Source of the DNA: Bradyrhizobium sp. LLZ17
GTDB taxonomy: Bacteria; Pseudomonadota; Alphaproteobacteria; Rhizobiales; Xanthobacteraceae
DNA: 64,000 bases
Assembly (NCBI RefSeq): GCF_041200145.1
Contig: NZ_CP165734.1
Location: 5,084,001 to 5,148,000, forward strand
Direction: 5' to 3'
Position numbers and translations under genes: made by a program. This document shows, piece after piece, positions 1 through 7,861 of this stretch (its first letter is position 1; the number at the start of each line of letters is the position of its first letter). The notes beneath the pieces are model-generated. The model did no database searches. It was given only the letters and a program-made list of their open reading frames with translations, and had not been told where the DNA came from.

Positions 1-4
1 GCTA

Positions 5-105
5 TGATGCGCAATTGCGCATCAGAGAATCCATCGCGCCACCAACTCTGCAGCCTGATGGATTCGGGTCTGCGCCTGTCGGCGCATCCCGGAATGACGG
101 GGTGA
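5..105. repeat. Extragenic palindromic repeat
   Basis: Noncoding stretch beginning with a perfect 20-bp palindrome (positions 5-24), followed by inverted arms ending in GAATGACGG. The GAATGAC end resembles the hairpin repeats at 25000-25100 and 31112-31212. It lies downstream of the minus-strand hydrolase gene and may help end its transcript, but there is no clear T-run. Confidence 0.5.
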
Positions 106-118
106 CTAGTCGCGCGCT

Positions 119-793
119 TTACTTCGTCAAATGCTTCTTGAAAAACGCCATGCTGCGCGGCCAGGCGATGTCGGCGCTGGTCTTGTCGTAGCTCGCGCGC
201 TCGTCGCAATGGAAGCCGTGCTGGGCACCCGGATAGATGAAGACCTCGACGTCCGGCCGCTTCGCCTTGACGGTCTCGACGTCGCTCAGGGGAATGCCGG
301 CATCCTTCTCGCCGAAATGCAGTTGCGTCGGAACCTTCGGCGTTTCGTCGGCAAAGCGCACGACTGCGCCGCCATAATAGCCGATCGCCGCCTTCAGGCC
401 CGACAGCCGCGTCGCCGCGACGAAGGCGATGCTGCCGCCCAGGCAAAAGCCGATGATGCCGACGGGACCGACATCCTTCACCGCATCGATCGCCGCCTGG
501 GTGTCGCGCAACATCGCGGCCCAATCCGGATTGGCGACGAACTTTCGTGCCTCCGCGATTTCATCGGCTGAATAGCCCGACTGGAAGCCGGGGGCGGTGC
601 GGTCGAAGATCGACGGCGCGATCGCGACATAGCCTTCGCCGGCGAGGCGATCGCAGACCGAGCGGATGTGGTGATTGACGCCAAAAATTTCCTGGATCAC
701 CACCACCGCGCCCTTCGGAGCACCGGCAGGATCGGCGCGATAGGCGCCGAGCTGGAATTGGTCGGAAGCCGTCAGCTTGATGTCTTGTCCCAC
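119..793 (-). CDS. Dienelactone hydrolase family protein
   Basis: A 224-residue cytoplasmic alpha/beta hydrolase of the dienelactone hydrolase (DLH) family, which opens lactone or ester bonds in aromatic catabolism. The classical triad is visible: Cys117 in GFCLGG, Asp164 in GEKDAGIP and His192 in QHGFHC, with the helper Glu35 in QEIFG. The GTG at 793 is preferred over the upstream ATG at 844 because AAAGGA lies about 9 bases before it and the residues between the two do not resemble the family. Length fits the family (about 220-240). No catabolic neighbours are present, so the substrate is unknown; it may be a housekeeping DLH-like hydrolase rather than a true chlorocatechol-pathway enzyme. 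Confidence 0.85.
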   Translation of the reverse strand: MGQDIKLTASDQFQLGAYRADPAGAPKGAVVVIQEIFGVNHHIRSVCDRLAGEGYVAIAPSIFDRTAPGFQSGYSADEIAEARKFVANPDWAAMLRDTQAAIDAVKDVGPVGIIGFCLGGSIAFVAATRLSGLKAAIGYYGGAVVRFADETPKVPTQLHFGEKDAGIPLSDVETVKAKRPDVEVFIYPGAQHGFHCDERASYDKTSADIAWPRSMAFFKKHLTK

Positions 794-835
794 GCCGGTT
801 GTCCTTTTTGTTGTCGAACTGAATATCCAGCTCCA

Positions 836-952
836 TCTCCTCATCCTGAGGAGCGCGCTCTTCGCGCGCGTCTCGAATAGAGGCCCGTGATGCCGACAGC
901 GCGGCCTTCATCCTTCGAGACGCTTGCTTTGCAAGCTCCTCAGGATGAGGAG
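836..952. repeat. Extragenic inverted repeat (CTCATCCTGAGGAG type)
   Basis: Two imperfect inverted arms, each carrying CTCATCCTGAGGAG and a GCGCGTCTCGA/TCGAGACGC segment, enclose a short spacer. This is a typical rhizobial intergenic hairpin element. It fills the gap between the hydrolase gene and the next minus-strand gene. Confidence 0.6.
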
Positions 953-971
953 AGGCCTTGTGCGGCCGCCC

Positions 972-1319
972 TCACTCCCACATCCAGTTCTCGCCGTAAT
1001 CCTCTTTCCATCCTGCCAGCCGTCCGTGACGGAATTGCAGGAACAGGCGGTGGCGGTAGGGGATCAGTCTGCTGCCGCCGAGGTTGCGAAGAGCGAGGTA
1101 GATCTCGTTCCCGGGGCGTCCCCGCACATATTGCAAGGGCTGTCCCAAAACACGCGCGGTCTGCTCGGCATCCATGCCGAACGCCAGTGGCGCGTTGTTC
1201 GACAAGGTCGCGACGAAAGGTAGGCGCGGCGGCGTGCCGCCGAACGGCTCCGCTTGCGTCGCGGCTGACGTCGAAAGAAGTGCCGCCATCGCGCCAATGG
1301 CCAACATCGCTTGCTTCAT
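972..1319 (-). CDS. Small secreted protein of unknown function
   Basis: A 115-residue protein starting MKQAMLAIGAMAALL, with a Sec-type signal peptide and likely cleavage after ATQAEP. The mature part is about 90 residues and has no domain I recognise; it is rich in Arg and ends with aromatic residues (NWMWE). The ATG at 1319 is chosen over the upstream ATG at 1343 because it places the signal peptide at the N terminus and has GAGGAC upstream. It lies about 25 bases downstream of the alpha/beta hydrolase gene at 1345-2109 on the same strand and may be cotranscribed with it. Periplasmic location is an inference from the signal peptide. Confidence 0.6.
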   Translation of the reverse strand: MKQAMLAIGAMAALLSTSAATQAEPFGGTPPRLPFVATLSNNAPLAFGMDAEQTARVLGQPLQYVRGRPGNEIYLALRNLGGSRLIPYRHRLFLQFRHGRLAGWKEDYGENWMWE

Positions 1320-1344
1320 CCGCGTTCGTCCTCGTCCCAGCATC

Positions 1345-2109
1345 CTATCCCGGCAAGTTCTTCAGGAAAGGCACCACGGCGTCAACAAAAGCCTGCGGCT
1401 GATCGATGTTGACGGCGTGTCCGGCGGCGGGAATCACGATTTTCTGTGCACCGGGGATTTTAGTCGCCATGTAGTCGGAGGCCGCAAGGAACGGGGTGTC
1501 GTCGGCGCCGACCACGATCAGCGACGGCACTTTGATATAGGGCAACAGCTCGATCACGCGCGCATCGCGCTGAGTCAGCATGCCGCGCGCGGCGAGCGCC
1601 AATCCGCTGGCATTGCGGTGGCTGGCGGTGGCGCGCTCGCGCGTCGCCGCCTTCAGCACATCGAGGCCTTCGCGATCGAACTTGTCGGCGGTGGCAAGCG
1701 CCCGCGCGTTCCAGGCCTCGCGCGCGTCGTCCTTCTTGAAGCCTGGGCCGGTGTCGATGATCAGCAGCGCGCGGGTGGCTTGCGGCTGCGCGCGGTAGAA
1801 GGCGAGCGACATGTAACCGCCGAGCGACAGCCCGCCGATGACGGCGCGCTCGACGCCGACCGCATCGAGGATCGCCGCCATGTCACCGACGGCCAGCGCT
1901 TCGCTATAGGCCTTGGGATCATCGGGATAATCGGATTGGCCGTGACCGCGCATGTCCCACAGGATCAGCTGGTGATCCTTCGCAAGCGCCTCGACCTGCC
2001 CATGCCACATCGCCGAGGTCGAGGAATAGCCGTGGGTAAGCAGCAATGGCGGACCATCGCCGTGAACTTCGTAATAGATCCCGACGCCGTCCCGATCGAC
2101 CCATGGCAT
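1345..2109 (-). CDS. Alpha/beta fold hydrolase
   Basis: A 254-residue alpha/beta hydrolase. The oxyanion-region motif LTHGYSS is near residue 25, the nucleophile elbow GGLSLGG puts the catalytic serine at residue 95, an acid is in VVGADD and the histidine is in AAGHAVN near the C terminus. The WDMRGHGQSD motif is typical of the 3-oxoadipate enol-lactonase/epoxide-hydrolase-like group. No signal peptide or membrane segment is seen, so it should be cytoplasmic. Followed closely by the small secreted protein gene. The substrate cannot be read from the sequence. Confidence 0.85.
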   Translation of the reverse strand: MPWVDRDGVGIYYEVHGDGPPLLLTHGYSSTSAMWHGQVEALAKDHQLILWDMRGHGQSDYPDDPKAYSEALAVGDMAAILDAVGVERAVIGGLSLGGYMSLAFYRAQPQATRALLIIDTGPGFKKDDAREAWNARALATADKFDREGLDVLKAATRERATASHRNASGLALAARGMLTQRDARVIELLPYIKVPSLIVVGADDTPFLAASDYMATKIPGAQKIVIPAAGHAVNIDQPQAFVDAVVPFLKNLPG

Positions 2110-2147
2110 TGCGTCCGCCTTCCTTTATTCTCGCCGCGAAATCAGTG

Positions 2148-2296
2148 CACCCTCTCCCCTTGTGGGAGAGGGTGGATCGCCGCGCGGCGGCGAGCCGGGT
2201 GAGGGGTCTCTCTCCGCGAGTCCGGCTGCTGTTGAATTCGCGGATAGATACCCCTCATCCGGCGCTTCGCGCCACCTTCTCCCACAAGGGGAGAAA
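2148..2296. repeat. Long extragenic inverted repeat (CTCTCCCCTTGTGGGAGAG type)
   Basis: The left arm (from 2148) carries CTCTCCCCTTGTGGGAGAG and a GTGAGGGGT segment. The right arm, in inverse orientation, carries ACCCCTCATCCGGCGC and ends with CTCCCACAAGGGGAG at about 2295. It is a composite BIME-like element common between genes in these bacteria. A single truncated arm of the same family occurs at about 21789-21818, beyond the accessory region. Confidence 0.7.
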
Positions 2297-2301
2297 ATGA
2301 A

Positions 2302-2410
2302 CTCCATAGCGCTCCATACAGCTCCATGCAACTCCACTAACCGATTGTTATTGCTGATTTTATCTCTACTGCGCTACAGTGGGCTCCATACTCCTCCACC
2401 CCCATCTTGG
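2302..2410 (+). repeat. Phased 10-bp CTCCA repeats upstream of integrase
   Basis: CTCCATA-like units begin at 2302, 2312, 2322 and 2332 (exactly 10 bp apart). Two more begin at 2394 and 2404, again 10 bp apart. One helical turn of spacing puts all copies in a cluster on the same face of DNA. They sit just upstream of the integrase start and may be arm-type integrase/excisionase sites or an operator array. The AT-rich stretch between the clusters (2341-2393) could hold the integrase promoter or the crossover core. Function is inferred. Confidence 0.55.
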
Positions 2411-2428
2411 GGACATTTTGAGGACACC

Positions 2429-3607
2429 ATGGCCCGCCGCACGCGTTCTGCATTTCTGGAAAACCGTACTGCACGCTTGAAGCTCGCGACACGTAAGAAG
2501 CCGTACACGGCGCTGATCGCGCCCGGCATCTTTCTCGCATATCGCCGCAATGCTGGTCCCGGCACATGGTCGGTGAAGTGCAATGGCTGGCTGAAGCGTT
2601 TCGCCCTCGCAGACGATCACGAGAACGCCAACGGCGAAAGCCTCATGACCTACTGGCAGGCGCTGGAGCGAGCCAAGACCCTGGCGCGTGCGGGTGAGAC
2701 CAACACCGAACAGCCGATCAGTGTTGCCGAAGCCGTGACCGCATATGAAGCCGATCTCGAAACGCGCGGCGGACGCAAGTACAATGCAACTCAACTCCGT
2801 CTGCATCTGACCGACGCCTTAAAGAGCAAGGCGGTCGTCCTCCTGATTGAGCGAGAACTGCGCGACTGGCGCGCCGGTTTGGTGAAAACCGGACTGAAGC
2901 CGTCGTCGGCCGATCGCATCGGGCGTTCGCTGAAGGCGGCGCTGGCGCTTGCGGCGCGCAACGACAAGCGCATCACGAATGCATCGGCATGGAAGAACGG
3001 TCTGAAGAAACTGCCCGACAGCGAGATCGCTCGCAACGTGATCCTGCCTGATCAGACTGTCACCGCGCTGGTCAACGGATCGTATGATGAGGATCGTGAC
3101 TTCGGGCTGCTGATGGACGTTCTGGCCGAGACCGGCGCGCGCGAAAGTCAGGTTTTCCGGCTGACCTCCGTTGATTTGCAAGATCACCTGACCGCGCCGC
3201 GCTTGATGATGCCGACTAGCCGGAAGGGCAAGAGCCGCAAGATCGAATATCGGCCGTTGCCGATCTCAACGCGACTGGCGAAGGCGCTGCGACAACAGGC
3301 AACGGGCCGGGCAACGCATGCGCCCCTGTTCGACAAAGTGTGGAACTTGGCGACGATGTTCCGTCCGGTGGTTGAACGTTTCGGGCTTGGTTCCGAGACG
3401 ACGCCCTATGCCTTGAGGCATTCATCGATTGTCCGGCAGTTGCTCAAGGGGGTGCCCACCCGCGTGGTTGCCGCTCACCACGACACGTCAGTTGCAATGA
3501 TCGAAAAGAACTACTCTCGGTTTATCATCGGCGACCCAAGCGACGCGCTGACGCGGGCGACGTTGCTCGATCTCGAAAAACCGTCTAGCTTGGCGCACGC
3601 GGCATGA
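2429..3607 (+). CDS. Tyrosine-type site-specific integrase
   Basis: A 392-residue phage-type integrase. The N-terminal third has an arm-binding-like region and a core-binding SAM-like domain; the C-terminal half is the catalytic domain. Visible catalytic elements are the first Arg in ETGARESQVFRL, Lys in the KGKSRKIEYRPLP beta-hairpin, YALRHSS (second Arg; Tyr in the place of the usual first His), HHDTS, and the nucleophile in EKNYSRF. The ATG at 2429 is used because the frame upstream of it runs through the extragenic repeats and reads as low-complexity sequence. It should integrate and excise the element that follows. No tRNA is next to it, so the attachment gene is unknown. Confidence 0.9.
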   Translation: MARRTRSAFLENRTARLKLATRKKPYTALIAPGIFLAYRRNAGPGTWSVKCNGWLKRFALADDHENANGESLMTYWQALERAKTLARAGETNTEQPISVAEAVTAYEADLETRGGRKYNATQLRLHLTDALKSKAVVLLIERELRDWRAGLVKTGLKPSSADRIGRSLKAALALAARNDKRITNASAWKNGLKKLPDSEIARNVILPDQTVTALVNGSYDEDRDFGLLMDVLAETGARESQVFRLTSVDLQDHLTAPRLMMPTSRKGKSRKIEYRPLPISTRLAKALRQQATGRATHAPLFDKVWNLATMFRPVVERFGLGSETTPYALRHSSIVRQLLKGVPTRVVAAHHDTSVAMIEKNYSRFIIGDPSDALTRATLLDLEKPSSLAHAA

Positions 3608-3776
3608 GCTTTATCGGATTGTGAGCGCCCGGCGTCATCACCGCGACTGAGAGCTTTTCGATACTGCGCCGGTTCATTCGGCGCATCACGAAGCGCTGCT
3701 CGCTTCAACATGGGCGCACAGCCCCATAGCCACCGACCCAAGATGGGCGGGGCAACCTTCCTTGGTGAGCAGCGAT

Positions 3777-3911
3777 ATGACGCATTCCCGGCATAAGTTC
3801 CTACCAGCAGCCGTCGTTCAAGTCGGCACCAAGCAAGGCTCCGTCGTCGGCGAGGTGGACGACCAACCATACATGGTCACCGCCGCACGTTGCGTCACGC
3901 GCGCGTCATGA
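3777..3911 (+). CDS. Small ORF coupled to the following gene
   Basis: A 44-residue reading frame (MTHSRHKFLPAAVVQVG...) whose TGA stop overlaps the ATG of the next gene (ATGA at 3908-3911), the usual sign of translational coupling. The ribosome-binding site is weak and no family is recognised. It may be a real small protein of the element or a leader peptide. The rest of the 3608-3907 gap shows no other gene. Confidence 0.3.
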   Translation: MTHSRHKFLPAAVVQVGTKQGSVVGEVDDQPYMVTAARCVTRAS

Positions 3912-4462
3912 CATTCAAGGCGTTCACGGAGACGCAATGGAACGCTATTCGAGCAGTCCGCAGAGCGTGGCCCGTGGACATTGACTGGATCAAATTTCGT
4001 GCGGAGCTTGAGGCCCAAGGCCAAATCTATTGGATACAGCACAAAAACAGAAAGAAGATCGAGACGCCTTCGGCCATGCGCAAGCGTTTGAAGGCAATTG
4101 AGGGACAACTCGGAAAGCTGGAGGCCGCAATCAACTCAGTGCCGTATACGCCCCCAGATCTCACACCGGTCCGGCAGTGGGTGCAGGACTTGTTCTTGCT
4201 CTACGCAAGTCTGGAGGCAGCCGACAAATTCGGTTTTGCAGGTCGCAGCAACTATTTCCGCGACATGCTTTGCGAGTGGCTGCTGATTGAATGGGTGAAT
4301 ACGTTGGGCGGAGACCTTTCGTTCTCACGCGATGAATTTCAAACGCCATATGGGCCACTGATAGACTTTCTGTCGATAGTTCTGACAGCGATCCTCGGAC
4401 GAGCACCAGGCCCGTCCGGCGCGGCCAAAATCATCGAGCAGCATCGGAAGGCCGACGATTAG
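3908..4462 (+). CDS. Hypothetical protein of the integrated element
   Basis: A 184-residue protein starting MTFKAFTETQWNAIRAV; the start is set by the 4-base ATGA overlap with the upstream small ORF rather than the in-frame ATG at 3890. It is mostly helical by eye, with a possible coiled coil around residues 55-80 (KRLKAIEGQLGKLEAA), then an aromatic-rich segment (FGFAGRSNYFRDMLCEWLLIEW). No signal peptide. I do not recognise the family. Its place between integrase and the AlpA-like regulator is where satellites and prophages carry early control or immunity genes, but nothing in the sequence proves such a role. Confidence 0.6.
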   Translation: MTFKAFTETQWNAIRAVRRAWPVDIDWIKFRAELEAQGQIYWIQHKNRKKIETPSAMRKRLKAIEGQLGKLEAAINSVPYTPPDLTPVRQWVQDLFLLYASLEAADKFGFAGRSNYFRDMLCEWLLIEWVNTLGGDLSFSRDEFQTPYGPLIDFLSIVLTAILGRAPGPSGAAKIIEQHRKADD

Positions 4463-4580
4463 CATATCCCGCGACTTCCCGTTTCGAAACGCCGAAATAT
4501 TTTTTGATTTTCCAATGCCGCGCCTCCGCCCCGTCCTCCATCGTGCTCCGAGGTAGCCACATGGACACGGAGGACACAAC

Positions 4581-4826
4581 ATGGCTCGCCCCGAAGTAAC
4601 CGGCCGCAAGCTGACCGATCACGCGGATCACGCCCACGCCTTCGGCGTTCGTGAATTCTGCGCGCGGTACGGCATCAGCTCGCAACTGTTCTATAAGTTG
4701 AAGCCGCTGGGACTGATGCCGCAGACGTTCAACGTTGGCACCCGCGTCTTGATCTCGCGTGAGGCTGCCGACGCATGGCGTCGTGCCCGCGAGGCTGCGA
4801 CGCAGACGGCCAACAGCGCTGCGTAA
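4581..4826 (+). CDS. AlpA-like helix-turn-helix regulator/excisionase
   Basis: An 81-residue basic protein with a MerR/AlpA-type winged helix-turn-helix: FGVREFCARYGISSQLFYKLKP is the HTH, followed by a wing (FNVGTRVLISREAADAWRR). This is the standard architecture of phage AlpA activators and of small excisionases/directionality factors. It has a strong GGAGGA ribosome-binding site about 9 bases before ATG 4581. It stands between the integrase region and the replication gene, which fits control of integrase or of excision. Whether it activates transcription or acts as an excisionase cannot be read from the sequence. Confidence 0.75.
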   Translation: MARPEVTGRKLTDHADHAHAFGVREFCARYGISSQLFYKLKPLGLMPQTFNVGTRVLISREAADAWRRAREAATQTANSAA

Positions 4827-4884
4827 TCGCAGAAAAGGCGGCCTGCCAGCCGCCTTCCCAACAATTAAACATACAGGAACTTCA

Positions 4885-5073
4885 ATGAGCCGTAACAATA
4901 CACGCGCGTCGGCGTGTTCGCAACAGGACGCCGCGCAAATTCCCGCTGAGTTTCAGCAGCCGCCCGCCCTCGACGAACTGCGTGCACGCAAACTGGTGCA
5001 GCGCTTCGCTCTCGCGCCCGAACTCGCGCGCGCCGTTGCCGATCTCGTTTTCGCTGCGGAGGCGCGCGCATGA
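4885..5073 (+). CDS. Small hypothetical protein upstream of the replication gene
   Basis: A 62-residue protein starting MSRNNTRASACSQ, with AGGAA about 6 bases before the ATG. The C-terminal half is predicted helical (LDELRARKLVQRFALAPELARAVADLVFAAEARA). It overlaps the next gene by four bases (ATGA at 5070-5073), so the two are probably translationally coupled. No known family. Small proteins directly ahead of primase/helicase genes are common in phage and satellite replication modules. Confidence 0.65.
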   Translation: MSRNNTRASACSQQDAAQIPAEFQQPPALDELRARKLVQRFALAPELARAVADLVFAAEARA

Positions 5074-7475
5074 CCCGCCACGCCGAAGGCGAGGACCTTG
5101 CCGAGGCCAAGGTCCACGTCACCTACTTCAAAAACCACGCGGCCACGACCTTAACAACCGAAAATCTGACCTTGATGGAATTGCGTGAGCGTGTGCTCAA
5201 CGCCTCGAACCGCGAGAAAGGCAAGCTGCCCTGGCTGAAGCTGGCGATCTTCGGCAAAAAGCGCTCGGACGAGAACAGCCTGCGTCATGATGCCAACGTC
5301 TTGCATATCACCGGTATCGAAGTGGATTACGACGAAGAGAACATCGCCTTTGATGACGCATTAAAGGCGGTCGGCGAGATGGGCATCTCGGCACTGGTCT
5401 ACACCTCGCCCTCACACAGCCTCGGCGCGCCGCGTTGGCGCATCCTCGCTCCGACCTCGCAGCCGCATCCGCCCGCGATGCGCGCCAAGCTGGTGGCTCG
5501 CGTGAATGGCCTCCTCAAAATGAAGCTCGGCGCCGAGAAGATTGCTGCCAGTGAGAGCTTTACGCTCAGTCAGGCTTACTTCTACGGTTGGGTGATGAAA
5601 AAGCCGGGCCTCGACCATCGCGCCGAGGTGATCATCGGAGACTTCATCGATCTGCGCGATGACCTTGCTGAATTCGAGCCTTTGGGCGCGAAGACGGCTG
5701 ACGAAACATCTGCCGGAGAGAGTGATCCGTTTGCCGATTACTCTGACCGTTCCGGCCCCAAGCGCGGCAAAAGTGACGAAGAGTTGCTGGCGCTGCTGAA
5801 GCAGAGCCGCGCGACGCCGGGCAAAGGCTGGCGCGAGCCCATGTTGTTGTTCATTGGCAGTACTGTTGGCAAAGGCTGGTCCGACCTCCAGATCAAGTTG
5901 GCGTGTGCGCCATACAGTGACGGCGGCATCAATGACCGCGACATCCAAGACTTGATCGACTACACCCGCAAAAAGTTCGGCAAGCCTGAGGCGGACCAAC
6001 CGGCCGCTGACGCAGCCAGCGACGGTCCGAAGGTTGCGGTCGATCCTGTCGATCTGTGGGGGCAGTTCAAGCCGCCGTCCTTGCCTCGCGGGTTGCTGCC
6101 GGATGTCGTGGAGCGCTTTGCGCACGACCAGGGTATGGACATGGGCGCCGATATGTCGGCCATCGCGGTGTCGGCGCTGGCCGTCTGCGCGGGGGCCATT
6201 CCCGACAGCGTTCGCCTTCAGGTCAAGCGTCACAACACTGGCTGGTTTGAAGCTGCCCGGCTGTGGGTCGCGCTCGTCGGCCCGCCCAGCTCGAAGAAGA
6301 GCCCGATCATGACCGCAGCAGCCCGCCCGCTGCGCAAGATCGACGCCGATCAGGCGCGCGATTATGCCGACCAGCGCGCCGTCTATGACAAGTTGCCGAA
6401 GGAGGAAAAGCTCAAGACCAATCCGCCGAAGCAAGTGCGCAGCATTCTTCAGGATACCACGATTGAAGCGGCGCAGGATGTCGCCAAGGACAGCCCTGAT
6501 GGCCTGCTTTGCTATCAGGATGAGTTGTCCGGTTGGTTCGGTTCGATGGACAAATATTCCGCCGGTCGGGGCTCGGCCAAGGATCGTTCGTTCTGGCTGG
6601 AAGCATTTAACGGTAGCACCTATTCGGTGCAGCGCGTCGGACGTGGCTTGGTCTACATCGATAACCTGTCGATCTCACTCATTGGCGGCATCCAGCCGGA
6701 GCCCATCCGGCAGATTGCCGACGAAGCCGTGGACGACGGATTGTTGCAGCGCCTGTTGCCCATCATGGTGTCACCCGCCAAGGCTGGCCGGGATGAAGCC
6801 GCGTCTCCGGTCGTGGCGGAGTACACCGCGATGATCCGCGATCTGCACTGCCTCGGCAACGCGACCCTCCGCTTTGATGACGGCGCGCAGGCTTATCGAC
6901 AGGAGCTGGAACTCAAGCACCTGAATTTGCAGTCTCTTGAGTTCGTTCACCGTAAACTTGCTGCCCACATCGGCAAGTACGACGGTATCTTTGCGCGGCT
7001 GTGCGTCATCTGGCACTGCACTGAGAATATGGTGGGCTTCGGCGACATTCCCGCCGTGATCAGCGAGGCAACGGCCCGGCGGGTGGGTGCCTTTCTGCAC
7101 GGCTTCCTGCTGCCGCACGCCATGGCGTTCTACACGACCGTGCTCGGGCTCTCAAACGACCACGATTGCGTTACAGCAGTCGCGGGATACATCCTGTCTC
7201 ACGACCTCACGGAGATCACCAATCGCGACCTCAAGCGCGGCGACCGTGTGATGCGTCGCCTCTCGCCAGAGGCTGGACTGGCGGTGTTCGAGCAGTTGGA
7301 GGCGTTTGGTTGGCTTGAGCGCGCCGCCTCGCGTTTGCGCGGCGCTCCCACGCGCTGGGCGGTCAATCCGGTGGTGCATCAAAAGTTTGCCGAGAGAGCG
7401 AAGACCGAAGCCGCTCGCCGGGCAGAAGTTCGCAAGACGATTGCGGACGCTCTTGGTGCGGGAGTGGAGCCGTGA
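5070..7475 (+). CDS. DUF3987 primase/helicase-like replication protein
   Basis: An 801-residue protein with two parts. The N-terminal region (about 1-330) resembles primase-associated segments of phage/plasmid replication proteins, with EVDYDEENIAFDDAL and YTSPSHSLGAPRWRI; a PriCT-like segment with KGWREPMLLFIGS lies around residues 245-315. The C-terminal region (about 340-800) is a DUF3987 P-loop ATPase domain: the Walker A-like motif GPPSSKKS is at residues 403-410 and the Walker B-like YQDEL at about 481-485. The usual Gly before the Walker Lys is replaced by Lys. A C-terminal winged-helix-like tail follows (ITNRDLKRGDRVMRRLSPEAG). It probably starts replication of the excised element. 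The candidate origin lies just downstream, as in satellite islands. Confidence 0.8.
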   Translation: MTRHAEGEDLAEAKVHVTYFKNHAATTLTTENLTLMELRERVLNASNREKGKLPWLKLAIFGKKRSDENSLRHDANVLHITGIEVDYDEENIAFDDALKAVGEMGISALVYTSPSHSLGAPRWRILAPTSQPHPPAMRAKLVARVNGLLKMKLGAEKIAASESFTLSQAYFYGWVMKKPGLDHRAEVIIGDFIDLRDDLAEFEPLGAKTADETSAGESDPFADYSDRSGPKRGKSDEELLALLKQSRATPGKGWREPMLLFIGSTVGKGWSDLQIKLACAPYSDGGINDRDIQDLIDYTRKKFGKPEADQPAADAASDGPKVAVDPVDLWGQFKPPSLPRGLLPDVVERFAHDQGMDMGADMSAIAVSALAVCAGAIPDSVRLQVKRHNTGWFEAARLWVALVGPPSSKKSPIMTAAARPLRKIDADQARDYADQRAVYDKLPKEEKLKTNPPKQVRSILQDTTIEAAQDVAKDSPDGLLCYQDELSGWFGSMDKYSAGRGSAKDRSFWLEAFNGSTYSVQRVGRGLVYIDNLSISLIGGIQPEPIRQIADEAVDDGLLQRLLPIMVSPAKAGRDEAASPVVAEYTAMIRDLHCLGNATLRFDDGAQAYRQELELKHLNLQSLEFVHRKLAAHIGKYDGIFARLCVIWHCTENMVGFGDIPAVISEATARRVGAFLHGFLLPHAMAFYTTVLGLSNDHDCVTAVAGYILSHDLTEITNRDLKRGDRVMRRLSPEAGLAVFEQLEAFGWLERAASRLRGAPTRWAVNPVVHQKFAERAKTEAARRAEVRKTIADALGAGVEP

Positions 7476-7536
7476 GCGGGCTTGAGCCGCGCGCGGCTCG
7501 GCAATCAGGGCTGCACAATGTGTCGCGCCCGCGCGC

Positions 7537-7716
7537 GCGCACAAGGGACAATGGCGACAACTACTCCGGCGGTGACGCGCCGACCGACCGTAAGGCAACC
7601 GAGTTGTCACCAATGTCCCTTGCGTGCGTGAGATATAAATACAAATTCAGCCTCTCTTATCTTCTCGTCCAATTCTCTCTTTGCTCCGCGTGCGCAAGGG
7701 ACATTGGTGACAGCTT
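7537..7716. other. Candidate replication origin: inverted iterons around an AT-rich block
   Basis: Three copies of a motif close to GCAAGGGACATTGGTGACA occur after the replication gene: at 7537-7562 (plus, two changes), 7602-7628 (minus) and 7689-7716 (plus). The last two face each other across about 60 bp that is clearly AT-richer than its surroundings (AGATATAAATACAAATTC...). Iterons flanking an AT-rich stretch just 3' of a Pri/Rep gene is the origin layout known from staphylococcal satellites. A repressor-operator array is the alternative. The remaining 7476-7861 gap has no convincing gene. Confidence 0.5.
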
Positions 7717-7861
7717 GTCGTGTCGAAACTCAACAACCCTGCGCGCTGCCCCGTCGGCACTGGGCAATCATGACGCCGAGCGCCGTCAGCTTCCCAGAGC
7801 TGCCTAAGTGTTTTGTTCTGCCCAATACTGACCATAAGAGAACAGTTAGAGGTAAGTGAGA

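Noticed and set aside
7472..7807. 111-residue frame starting with GTG overlapping the DUF3987 stop
   Set aside because: It runs through the three iterons and the AT-rich block, has no domain-like sequence, and its composition follows the repeats.
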